Part shown: in pieces, positions 1 through 7,752 of the stretch
How positions within the stretch are numbered: the stretch's first letter is position 1
Layout: the number at the start of each line of letters is the position of its first letter
Source: Mesorhizobium ventifaucium
GTDB lineage: Bacteria > Pseudomonadota > Alphaproteobacteria > Rhizobiales > Rhizobiaceae
NCBI RefSeq assembly: GCF_935822925.1
Contig: NZ_CAKXZS010000051.1
Location: forward strand, 1-44,569
Direction of reading: 5' to 3'
Length of the DNA: 44,569 bases
The notes under the pieces: generated by a model
Database searches by the model: none
Seen by the model: only the letters and a program-made list of their open reading frames with translations
Told to the model about the DNA's origin: nothing
Translations under genes and position numbers: made by a program

Positions 1-558
1 CTGAGCGTCCGACGCTCTAGTGGCTCGGTCTTGCGGCCAAAGCCTGTCGGTCGCTCATGAAAGCGCGAGTCCGAGGTGGAAAATCATAAAGTTCCTTGTC
101 GTATCCGCTAGACGACCAGGTCGGTGTGCAGAATGTCTCTGTCCACTGGGTAGGCTTCTGCAGTTACGCTGAAGCGTCCAGTGCCGAGCGCCGACGCAGC
201 CAGAGCCCGTTAGCGGGCAATGCGCCTCTTGGCGTTCGACCGGTGGTGAACGCTCCAGTACTGCACAAGCTTGACACGATCCTGAGGGCTGGCCCGTGTC
301 CCAGGCAAGCCCGCTGGTGGTCGGGTGGAGGCGCGGAAGCCAACTGTTCGTCACGGTTCCCATCGTTCTGTGAAACTAACACTGCAGCTCCACCAAGGCA
401 GGCAGGACCATCTAAAAACACGATGGCACCGCCCGGGACATTATATTGGCACATTGAACACGGCGTGGCGCATACTTCGAGAGCGGGAGAATGCAAACGC
501 GCTACAGCTATCGCAAACGGGGCGCCAGATCGCGTAAATACTCGCAGAAGGTTGAACA
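1..558. other. No gene recognised upstream of the first operon
   Basis: Open frames exist on both strands here but none gives a protein with recognisable motifs, and they overlap one another heavily. The last bases hold a Shine-Dalgarno-like GAAGG seven bases before the ATG at 559. The stretch may be decayed mobile DNA plus the promoter region of the following operon; I see no confident promoter. Confidence 0.5.
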
Positions 559-1554
559 ATGAGGGAAGCACCACATCTTACGTTTGATCTCGATGCGCCC
601 GGTGTGAGCAGGGGCCATCTTCTTGTCCCGGGAGGTGCCGACCGCGGCGAGCTTTCGCTCCCGGTCTTCAGTCTCAATAAAGGAGAGGGACCGCGCCTAC
701 TTGTCACCGGCGGAAATCATGGCAACGAACTGGAGGGGCCACTTGTCGCGCGACGGCTTATTGAGTGGCTGCCAGAAGAGCAAACCTGTGGAAGGATCAT
801 CGTCGTACCGGTGCTCAATCCATTGGCCGTGGAGGCATGGAGCCGCAATACTCCGCTCGACGGGTTGAATCTCAATCGCGTGTTCCCGGGCCGCGCCGAC
901 GGGTCAGTGACCGAACGAATCGCAGATGCGGTTTCGCGCGTACTGTTGCCAACGGCCGACACCGTATTTGACCTGCACAGCTTCGGACCAACCTGGCATT
1001 TTCCGCCGGCGGCCACCACGCACCCGATTGCCGATCCCGATCTCATGGCCAGGACGGTGAGAATGGCGGAAGCGTTCAACTTGCCCTTGACTTTGGTCTG
1101 GGAATACAACGACACGGCTGGAATGTTCGATATCCTGGCGCAAAACCAGGGTAAGGTATTTGTTTGCACTGAATTCGGCGGCGGCACGGTCGGCGCCGAC
1201 AATCTCGCGATCTACGAGGCTGGAGTACGCAACGCGCTTATCGCGCTCGGGCTGGTAGAGGGTAAAGCCGACTATCCAACTTTCCGCCAACAAAAGTCCG
1301 GGCAAACGCTCGAAACGCATCCGTGCGACGACCTAAGATCGCCTGCACGGGGCATCTTTGAACCTCGCTGCTCGGTATTGGATGAAGTGAAGCAGGGAGA
1401 TCTCATAGGCATCCTGCACCCGATGGATTCGATCTCCACTGAGTCCATGGATATCCGCGCACCTGGAACATCTTTCGTCTTAGCCATACGGTCGGGGGTG
1501 CATGTCGAAATCAACGAAGGGGTAGCGCTCGTTGCGGGACCGCTGAAAATCTAA
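559..1554 (+). CDS. Succinylglutamate desuccinylase/aspartoacylase-family deacylase (DoeB-like)
   Basis: A zinc-dependent carboxypeptidase-fold amidohydrolase that removes an acyl group from an N-acyl amino acid. Visible motifs are GGNHGNELEGP near residues 51-61, carrying the metal-binding His and Glu, LNLNRVFPG near 104 with the substrate-binding Asn-Arg, and FDLHS near 137 with the third metal ligand. CTEFGGG near 203 carries the likely catalytic Glu. The length of 331 residues fits the AstE/AspA family and is closest in layout to DoeB, the N-acetyl-diaminobutyrate deacetylase of ectoine degradation. The ATG is preceded by GAAGG at good spacing. It is first in a plus-strand run leading to methylaspartate ammonia-lyase 64 bases downstream, so it may free an acylated amino acid that feeds that pathway. 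The exact substrate is inference; family membership is firm. Confidence 0.85.
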   Translation: MREAPHLTFDLDAPGVSRGHLLVPGGADRGELSLPVFSLNKGEGPRLLVTGGNHGNELEGPLVARRLIEWLPEEQTCGRIIVVPVLNPLAVEAWSRNTPLDGLNLNRVFPGRADGSVTERIADAVSRVLLPTADTVFDLHSFGPTWHFPPAATTHPIADPDLMARTVRMAEAFNLPLTLVWEYNDTAGMFDILAQNQGKVFVCTEFGGGTVGADNLAIYEAGVRNALIALGLVEGKADYPTFRQQKSGQTLETHPCDDLRSPARGIFEPRCSVLDEVKQGDLIGILHPMDSISTESMDIRAPGTSFVLAIRSGVHVEINEGVALVAGPLKI

Positions 1555-1618
1555 GAAGTCAGGTGCAGGCCAGCCAGCGCCTCGCGTGCCAGTATCGGAA
1601 CGAAAATAATCCCTCAAA

Positions 1619-2890
1619 ATGAATCGAGTGACTGAGTTGCAGATCAAAGACGTCCTCCTTGCGCCTGGCAATGGCGCATTCTTCTATGACGATCAAGCTG
1701 CCATTAGGTCCGGGGCGACTCAGGACGGCTTCATCTATATCGGCGAACCGATAACGCCTGGGTTCACGTCGCTTCGCGTTCCGGCGTCTTCGCTTAGTGT
1801 CGGGCTCGTTCTCACCGACGCGACCGTTGTTTGGGGTGATATGATGGGCGTTCAGTACTCTGGTGCTGGCGGACGCGATCCTTTGTTTGAAACTGCTCAA
1901 ATCTCGGATTTGACGTCGCGCGTCGTGGCGCCACGGCTTCTGGATGTCGATGCATCTCTTTACCTTGATGCCTGCGCGAAGGTTCTCGAGCCCCACGAAA
2001 ATGAGCGGCTACCTCTCGCGCTTGAGTACGGCGTTAGTCAGGCATTGCTTCGAGCTGCGGCCTCCCTCCAGTGCGTCACGATGGCAGAGGTCGTATGTGC
2101 TGAATTTGACTTACCGCTGCCGAAGCGTAAGGTCCCGATTTATTGCCAGAGCGGCGATGCACGCGAAATCAACGTTGACAAGATGATTCTGAAGGCGGTG
2201 GATGTGCTTCCCCACGGCCTGATCAACTCACTGCAGAAATTCGGCGTCGGCGGCCAGACCTTCGTGGAGTTCGTGAAGTGGGTTGCAACGCGGACGCGTG
2301 AAATCGGCCGCGCGGGGTATCGTCCGGTGCTGCATTTCGATGTGTATGGCTGGATCGGCCAGGAAATCGGCCTGGAGCCAGAACGCATCGCCGACTTCAT
2401 TTGCAGGGTTGCTGATACCGTTCCGGGTTTCACGCTCAACATCGAGTCCCCGGCTGATTTTGGGTCTACAGAAGCTCAGATCGAGAACTATGCGCGGATT
2501 GTATCGATTTTGGATGACCGGGGTTCCAGTGCTCGCATTGTCGTGGACGAGAGGTGCAACACGCTTGAGGATATCCGGCTCTTTGCCGAAGCGAGGGCCA
2601 CGCATCTTGTTCAAATCAAGACGCCCGATGTCGGCTCAATGGCCGACACGGCGCGTGCCGTTCTCATTTGTAAGCAGAACCAAGTTGGAGCGTACGTGGG
2701 AGGAAGCTGTACGGAGACGGATCTCTCCGCCCGGGCGTCTGTCCACATATCGGTAGCGACCCAGGCCGACATGATGCTTGCAAAGCCTGGAATGGGTGTT
2801 GACGAGGCATTCTCGATCGTTGGGAATGAACAGAATCGGTTGCTGGCGATGTTGGACCGTCGTCGGGCTCAAAACGAAAATGTCGGATGA
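1619..2890 (+). CDS. mal: Methylaspartate ammonia-lyase
   Basis: An enolase-superfamily lyase that eliminates ammonia from L-threo-3-methylaspartate to give mesaconate. The N-terminal GVQYSGAGGRDP signature near residues 76-87 is typical of this enzyme. The barrel half carries LPHGLINS, with a His near 199, and VQIKTPDVG, with a Lys near 334; these match the catalytic His/Lys pair described for the Citrobacter enzyme. GGSCTETDLSAR follows near 361, and the 423-residue length is normal. The end of the gene overlaps the start of the CoA-transferase (ATG at 2880, stop at 2888-2890), which suggests translational coupling. No glutamate mutase (GlmES/MutES) lies in the window, so the methylaspartate must come from elsewhere or from the upstream deacylase. 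The Shine-Dalgarno is weak at the chosen ATG, but the N-terminus fits the family. Confidence 0.93.
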   Translation: MNRVTELQIKDVLLAPGNGAFFYDDQAAIRSGATQDGFIYIGEPITPGFTSLRVPASSLSVGLVLTDATVVWGDMMGVQYSGAGGRDPLFETAQISDLTSRVVAPRLLDVDASLYLDACAKVLEPHENERLPLALEYGVSQALLRAAASLQCVTMAEVVCAEFDLPLPKRKVPIYCQSGDAREINVDKMILKAVDVLPHGLINSLQKFGVGGQTFVEFVKWVATRTREIGRAGYRPVLHFDVYGWIGQEIGLEPERIADFICRVADTVPGFTLNIESPADFGSTEAQIENYARIVSILDDRGSSARIVVDERCNTLEDIRLFAEARATHLVQIKTPDVGSMADTARAVLICKQNQVGAYVGGSCTETDLSARASVHISVATQADMMLAKPGMGVDEAFSIVGNEQNRLLAMLDRRRAQNENVG

Positions 2891-4058
2891 AAGCGCGGTG
2901 TGTGGGATGCAGAATTGTCTTGACGGGATCACCGTCGTTGCTGTGGAGCAGGCTGTGGCTGCGCCTTATGCATCGTCTCGTCTTGCGGACGCGGGCGCCC
3001 GAGTCATCAAGGTCGAAAGGCCCGAAGGGGACTTTGCCCGAAACTACGACAAGTTGGTGCGGGGGCAGAGCGCTTACTTTGTTTGGCTCAACCGAGGTAA
3101 GGAGTCGGTTTGTTTGGACCTTAGATCGCAGGCGGACTGCGCCGTCCTGGACACGCTTGTTGCCGCTGCTGACGTCTTTATCCAGAATCTGAAGCCGGGC
3201 AGCATCGAAAAACTGGGTTTCGGGTCTGCGGATCTCCGCCGACGCTTTCCGCGGCTGATCACCTGCGACATCTCCGGTTTCGGGGAGAAAGGGCCGTATT
3301 CCCATTTGAAGGCTTATGATCTCATCGTTCAGGGCGAAACAGGTCTATGCGCGATCACCGGTACCCAACAAGGGCCTGCGCGTGTAGGGGTGTCGGTTTG
3401 CGACATCTCGGCAGGCATGACAGCACATAGCGCGATCCTTCAGGCGCTATATCACCGGGAGGTCACGGGCGCGGGGGCTAGCATTCAGGTGTCACTGTTC
3501 GACGCCATCGCTGACTGGATGAATGTGCCGGTTCTGCAAAACGACTACAGCGGATATCACACGGTACGCGCCGGCGTGAAGCACCCGTCGCTGGCACCGT
3601 ATGGCGCCTACCGTTGTGCCGATGGCAAGGAGGTCATATTTTCGGTTCAGAATGACCGCGAATGGGTGAATTTTTGCGAGAAATTTCTTAGGCAACCGAG
3701 GCTTACACGCGCACCTGGCTTTGCTGACAATATGGAGCGCCTCGGTCACCGTGCGAAACTTGATGAGATCATTGAACGGCGGTTTTCTAAACTATCCTGC
3801 CATGAAGCAATGCAGGAGCTTGAGGCGGCCGGCTTGGCATATGGCCGGCTGAACGTAGTGGCCGATGTTTCAACCCATCCACACATTCGCAAGGTGCAGG
3901 TTGGAACACCCGAAGGAACCGTCGAGACGATAGCGCCAGCGGCCATCTTCAACTCTGAGAGCCCCTCGCTGCGCCCTGTCCCGGCTCTTGGCGCTCATAC
4001 AGAGGCTGTTCGAGAGGAGGTTCTGGCGCATTCACGCGAAAGGGCCGCGTCAGCATGA
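2880..4058 (+). CDS. Class III (CaiB/BaiF) CoA-transferase
   Basis: A family III CoA-transferase, which moves CoA between carboxylic acids through an aspartyl-CoA thioester. The N-terminal segment GITVVAVEQAVAAPYASSRL and LADAGARVIKVERPEGD are standard for the family, followed by FVWLNRGKESVCLDL and the YDLIVQGETG segment near residue 143, whose Asp is the expected nucleophile. I start at the ATG overlapping the preceding stop rather than at an ATG 102 bases upstream, because the extension lies inside the ammonia-lyase and adds nothing family-like; 392 residues is then normal. Between methylaspartate ammonia-lyase and a CitE-like lyase, the likely job is activating mesaconate or citramalate to its CoA ester. 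That substrate is inferred from neighbours; carnitine or formyl substrates cannot be excluded by sequence alone. Confidence 0.88.
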   Translation: MSDESAVCGMQNCLDGITVVAVEQAVAAPYASSRLADAGARVIKVERPEGDFARNYDKLVRGQSAYFVWLNRGKESVCLDLRSQADCAVLDTLVAAADVFIQNLKPGSIEKLGFGSADLRRRFPRLITCDISGFGEKGPYSHLKAYDLIVQGETGLCAITGTQQGPARVGVSVCDISAGMTAHSAILQALYHREVTGAGASIQVSLFDAIADWMNVPVLQNDYSGYHTVRAGVKHPSLAPYGAYRCADGKEVIFSVQNDREWVNFCEKFLRQPRLTRAPGFADNMERLGHRAKLDEIIERRFSKLSCHEAMQELEAAGLAYGRLNVVADVSTHPHIRKVQVGTPEGTVETIAPAAIFNSESPSLRPVPALGAHTEAVREEVLAHSRERAASA

Positions 4059-4177
4059 GGGCGCTTCTTGTCGGTAAGGTGGTGCGCTTGGCATTCACAG
4101 AGAGCACGCCTGCTTCTAGGCCGCCCAGCTGTCTCGTTGCCATCGATAAAATCTCGACGATGAAGGCGATTCCATGA
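4055..4177 (+). CDS. Hypothetical 40-residue ORF linked to both neighbours by ATGA overlaps
   Basis: A short frame begins in an ATGA that overlaps the CoA-transferase stop (4055-4058) and ends in a second ATGA overlapping the start of the CitE-like lyase (4174-4177). The 40-residue product begins MRALLVGKVVRLAF and shows no known domain. The double overlap would couple translation of the two enzymes across what would otherwise be a 115-base gap. It could equally be a remnant of a deleted gene or pure chance. I do not recognise it. Confidence 0.3.
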   Translation: MRALLVGKVVRLAFTESTPASRPPSCLVAIDKISTMKAIP

Positions 4178-5076
4178 TCAAAGACAACGTTCCGGCTTTT
4201 GATAACGCTATGTTTGTACCCCGCTGGAGATCCCTACTCTTCGTTCCCGCTCACGTTCCGCGCTTTGTGGAAGCAGCTCATGACCGCGCGGCAGATGGCG
4301 TCATACTCGACCTTGAGGACTCCGTTCCCCAGGATCAAAAGGGCGAGGCACGGCGGCAGCTTTCTGCATCCGTGGCAAAGGTGGGCCGCAAGGGCGCATC
4401 TGTTTTGGTCCGTGTGAATCGTGGTTTGTGCGCCTTGGCCGCTGATCTCGAGGCAGCGGTCGTTGCGGGTGTTGATGCACTGGTTCTCCCCAAGGTAGAT
4501 TCGGCGGAGTGGGTCTCGGAGGTCGCGAATGCGATAACGGAACTTGAATACGAGAGAAACCTCGCACCGAGGCGCATCCGGCTTCTTGCCCAGATCGAGA
4601 CTCCGGGGGCCTTGCAAAGACTCGGGGCCATTGCGTCGTCCAATTCAAGGATGGTCGCAATGGCGCTTGGTCCTGAGGACTTCAGCGCCGCTGTCGGCGC
4701 CGCCCCGGAACATGACGTGCTGCTGGCGCCGAACCTTGCCGTGCTGTTCGCTTCCCGTGCGGCTGGATTGCTCCCGCTGGGCTTCATAGGAAGCATCAGT
4801 GAGTTCTCGGACATCCGTAAGCTTCGCAAAGCTGCGATGCATGCGCGACGGCTTGGCTTTACCGGTGCGCTGGCGATCCATCCGGCACAGGTGGCCATCC
4901 TGAACGAGGCTTTCTCGCCGGGCACACATGACGTCGAATGGGCGCGCCGTGTCGTCGCGGCTCAAAAGGATGCCGCAGCGCTGGGTCTTTGCGCCTTCGC
5001 GATGGATGGTAAGATGATTGACCCCCCGGTGGTCCGGCGTGCCCACGAAATCCTGGCCGTTGTCGGCCACAATTGA
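4174..5076 (+). CDS. HpcH/HpaI aldolase / CitE-like acyl-CoA lyase
   Basis: A TIM-barrel lyase of the citrate lyase beta-subunit family, which cleaves 3-hydroxyacyl-CoA thioesters such as malyl-, methylmalyl- or citramalyl-CoA by a Mg-dependent retro-Claisen reaction. Family motifs are RSLLFVPAHVPRFVEAA near residues 15-31, DGVILDLEDSVP near 41-52, RVNRG near 78-82, LLAQIETPGAL with a Mg-binding Glu near 142, LGPEDFSAAVG with a Mg-binding Asp near 168, and GFTGALAIHPAQV near 230. The length of 300 residues is usual. After the methylaspartate ammonia-lyase and the CoA-transferase, the most economical substrate is (S)-citramalyl-CoA (giving acetyl-CoA and pyruvate) or beta-methylmalyl-CoA (giving propionyl-CoA and glyoxylate). 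Which one is not decided by the sequence. An ATG at 4210 is an alternative start. Confidence 0.88.
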   Translation: MIKDNVPAFDNAMFVPRWRSLLFVPAHVPRFVEAAHDRAADGVILDLEDSVPQDQKGEARRQLSASVAKVGRKGASVLVRVNRGLCALAADLEAAVVAGVDALVLPKVDSAEWVSEVANAITELEYERNLAPRRIRLLAQIETPGALQRLGAIASSNSRMVAMALGPEDFSAAVGAAPEHDVLLAPNLAVLFASRAAGLLPLGFIGSISEFSDIRKLRKAAMHARRLGFTGALAIHPAQVAILNEAFSPGTHDVEWARRVVAAQKDAAALGLCAFAMDGKMIDPPVVRRAHEILAVVGHN

Positions 5077-5208
5077 CTTGCTTCCGCTCATCCAGTTGGA
5101 AAGGGACCCTGTTCCGGTGAACTCGGCAATATTGCAGCTTGCTCGCCATCTCGTTGCGAGATACATATGAAGACGCTGGCGAGAGTGCCCCAGTTGGGTC
5201 CCTAGACG

Positions 5209-6138
5209 GTGGAAATAAGGCAGTTAAAATACTTTGTCGGCGTAGTGGAAGCAGGCAGTTTTACAAAGGCAGCTGCGCTCCTTCACATAGCGCAAAGCGC
5301 CCTTAGCCTTCATGTGCGCCAGCTGGAGGAGAGCTTCGGCACTCAGTTGCTGGTACGCGACAGGACTGGCGTCACTGTCACGACGGCCGGATCCAAGCTG
5401 CTCGAGCGGGCGCGGACGATTCTGAAGGAAATTCGGCTCACTGAGATGGAACTGACCAACACGGTGGCAGCTCCTTCCGGAGAGGTTACCATTGGCATTC
5501 CGTCCGGAGCCGCTCGCGTCCTTAGCGGTCCGTTGCTCGAATTCGTGAGAGACGAACTGCCCAAGGTCTCGCTCAAGATGATCGAGGGTATGACGGGACC
5601 CTTGGAAGAGTGGATGGCTGCCGGACGCTTCAATCTGGCGATTCTCTACCGCACTGCGGACAGTGTGGGCCGAATGACGGTACTCGCGCGCGAAGAGCTT
5701 TGTCTGGTTGTGCCATCAAATCAACCGCCTTTCGAAGACTCGGTAGCTCTTGCCGACCTGCATGCATTCCCGCTGGCCGTTCCTATGCGCAGTAACAATG
5801 TTAGGCGTTCGGTGGCTGATGTCGTCGCACAACACGGTTGCGTCCTGGATATCAAATTTGAAGTAGATTCGCTCTCAACGATCATCAACATGGTCACAGA
5901 CGGAAAAGCCCATTCTATTCTAGCCCCGTCCGCCGTTCAGAAAGAGGCCTCCCAGGGGCTAGTCCGGACGGTCAAGATCGTCGATCCGGTGATTACGCGC
6001 TCCGTCGTGCTTGCAGTAAATCCGAAAGATGAGCGCTCGCCGGCAGTTTCTGCAGTCCGCAAGCTCATCCCCGTGGTGGCGATGACATTGATTGAGAGCA
6101 GGCGCTGGTCAGCCACGGCTCCGGACCCGGCCAGATAA
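5209..6138 (+). CDS. LysR-family transcriptional regulator
   Basis: A typical LysR-type activator/repressor. The N-terminal winged helix-turn-helix (residues 1-60) includes QLKYFVGVVEAGSFTKAA and the recognition segment AQSALSLHVRQLEE; the rest is the two-lobed effector-binding domain, with GEVTIGIPSG near residue 88. The start is GTG, read as the Met of the family's usual MEIRQL beginning; an upstream ATG at 5167 is in another frame and stops at once. The gene lies inside the catabolic operon on the same strand, between the lyase and the aldehyde dehydrogenase. It is therefore a candidate regulator of this pathway, answering perhaps to a pathway acid. Its ligand and operator are unknown. Confidence 0.9.
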   Translation: MEIRQLKYFVGVVEAGSFTKAAALLHIAQSALSLHVRQLEESFGTQLLVRDRTGVTVTTAGSKLLERARTILKEIRLTEMELTNTVAAPSGEVTIGIPSGAARVLSGPLLEFVRDELPKVSLKMIEGMTGPLEEWMAAGRFNLAILYRTADSVGRMTVLAREELCLVVPSNQPPFEDSVALADLHAFPLAVPMRSNNVRRSVADVVAQHGCVLDIKFEVDSLSTIINMVTDGKAHSILAPSAVQKEASQGLVRTVKIVDPVITRSVVLAVNPKDERSPAVSAVRKLIPVVAMTLIESRRWSATAPDPAR

Positions 6139-6312
6139 ACTTTAGCACCGTGCCATAAGCCATCCCTCCTATAGGCATTGAAATCTATCTTAATTCCAGA
6201 TGGATTTGGACAATATTCGGTATTTGACCCGCACCGACCATCGCGATCAAATTGAGTCATGCGCACATCGAGCGGCGCTGGTATGCAGAAATTCATGCGA
6301 GCGGAGCACGCG

Positions 6313-7746
6313 ATGTCCCACGCCAGGAGCTATGAGCTCTTTATCAACGGAAAATGGCGAGCTGGTAGTAGTAGAGCCACTTCGCCGGTGATCAATCCGG
6401 CGACGGAGAAGGTCTTTGCCTCCGTGGCCGCGGCGACAGTATCGGATTTGGATGAGGCGCTCGCTTCGGCAGAGCGAAGCCGCCGGGCGTGGTCCTCACG
6501 GCCTGCGAAAGAGCGCGGCGATCTCCTTGTCGCGGCCGCCGGGATCTTGGCCGCGAAGGTAAGAGACGCTGCTAAGGATCTATCGGAGGAACAGGGGAAG
6601 ACGTTCCCCGAAGCGACAGGTGAGTACGCCCGCGCTGTCGAAACGCTGGAGTGGAACGGCACGCACGCGGTAGGCCTGTCGGCACCAATTCCCTTGGGGC
6701 TGAACAGGATGATCTTCCCGGAGCCCCTTGGCGTCGTTGCGGCGTTTACGCCTTGGAACTATCCGGCCGTTCTCATCGCCCGCAAGCTTGCCCCTGCACT
6801 AGCGGCAGGCTGCCCTGTGATCCTCAAAGGGGCTGAGGAGACGCCAAGCGCGGCTGTCCATATCGTCGAAGCGTTTCGCCAAGCAGGTATCCCGGACGGC
6901 GTGGTTAATCTCGTTTTTGGCGTGCCGGTGCAAATTTCCCGGCATCTTCTCAGTTCCTCTATCGTGAAAGTCTTGACTTTCACTGGCTCCACCGAGGTTG
7001 GGAAACAGCTGGCCGCGCTCGCCGCGAATAACTTGCAGCGTTGCATCCTTGAACTCGGCGGACACTCCCCAGTCATTGTATGCGAGGATGCGGATCTCGC
7101 ACGGGCCGTTCCGGCGATCTCGGAATACAAGTTCGAATGTGCGGGCCAAAGCTGTAATGCGCCTAGTAGGATTCTCGTAGCCCGGCCTCTCTATAAGGAA
7201 TTCCTGTCCCGGATGACCGAAGCGGCCCGCAAGATCAAAATCGGCCTACCGGATGACCCTGGAACGGAGATGGGCCCGATGGCGAACGCGCGGCGAATCG
7301 AGGCCATGCAGCGTCTGACCAAGGATGCAGTCGAGCGCGGTGCCCGCATAGAGGTCGGTGGCGCCCGCCTCGATCGGCCGGGCTTTTACTGGCCGCCAAC
7401 CCTCCTGACAGGGGTGCCAAAGGATGCGAAAGTGCTTCATGACGAGCCGTTTGGGCCAATCCTCACCGTGGCGCCGTTCGACACGATTGAGGAGGCGATC
7501 GAAGAAGCCAACGCCACTGAGTATGGCCTGGCCGCTTACTTCTTCACTGGCACGGCCGAAGTGAAACGGGCGCTGATCAGCGGTCTTTCGGCAGGCGCTC
7601 TCAGTGTAAATTACCTGAAAGGGGTTTCCGCAGATGCGCCTTATGGAGGCGTCAAACAGAGCGGGTATGGATATGAAGGGGGCGAGCAGGGGGTGCGGAG
7701 CTTCCAGAACCTGAAATTGGTCAACGGGTTCGCATCATTCGGATGA
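6313..7746 (+). CDS. NAD(P)-dependent aldehyde dehydrogenase, succinate-semialdehyde-dehydrogenase-like
   Basis: An aldehyde dehydrogenase oxidising an aldehyde to a carboxylate. FTPWNYPAVLIARKLAPAL near residue 141 and GSTEVGKQL near 225 belong to the cofactor domain, LELGGHSP carries the catalytic Glu (about 247) and GQSCNAPSR carries the catalytic Cys (about 281). EPFGPILTV near 378 and YGGVKQSGYGYEGG near the C-terminus complete the fold. I start at the ATG at 6313, preceded by GGAG, giving 477 residues and the usual ELFINGKW beginning; ATGs at 6259, 6283 and 6295 are in frame. It resembles GabD- and DoeC-type enzymes, which use small semialdehydes. The gene ends six bases before the next start, so the two are surely co-translated. 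Its substrate in this operon is not evident. Confidence 0.88.
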   Translation: MSHARSYELFINGKWRAGSSRATSPVINPATEKVFASVAAATVSDLDEALASAERSRRAWSSRPAKERGDLLVAAAGILAAKVRDAAKDLSEEQGKTFPEATGEYARAVETLEWNGTHAVGLSAPIPLGLNRMIFPEPLGVVAAFTPWNYPAVLIARKLAPALAAGCPVILKGAEETPSAAVHIVEAFRQAGIPDGVVNLVFGVPVQISRHLLSSSIVKVLTFTGSTEVGKQLAALAANNLQRCILELGGHSPVIVCEDADLARAVPAISEYKFECAGQSCNAPSRILVARPLYKEFLSRMTEAARKIKIGLPDDPGTEMGPMANARRIEAMQRLTKDAVERGARIEVGGARLDRPGFYWPPTLLTGVPKDAKVLHDEPFGPILTVAPFDTIEEAIEEANATEYGLAAYFFTGTAEVKRALISGLSAGALSVNYLKGVSADAPYGGVKQSGYGYEGGEQGVRSFQNLKLVNGFASFG

Positions 7747-7752
7747 GATTGC

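Noticed and set aside
96..707. Overlapping open frames of 80-160 codons on both strands
   Set aside because: No recognisable motif, mutually overlapping, and none fits a gene order with the deacylase, whose own start is well supported.
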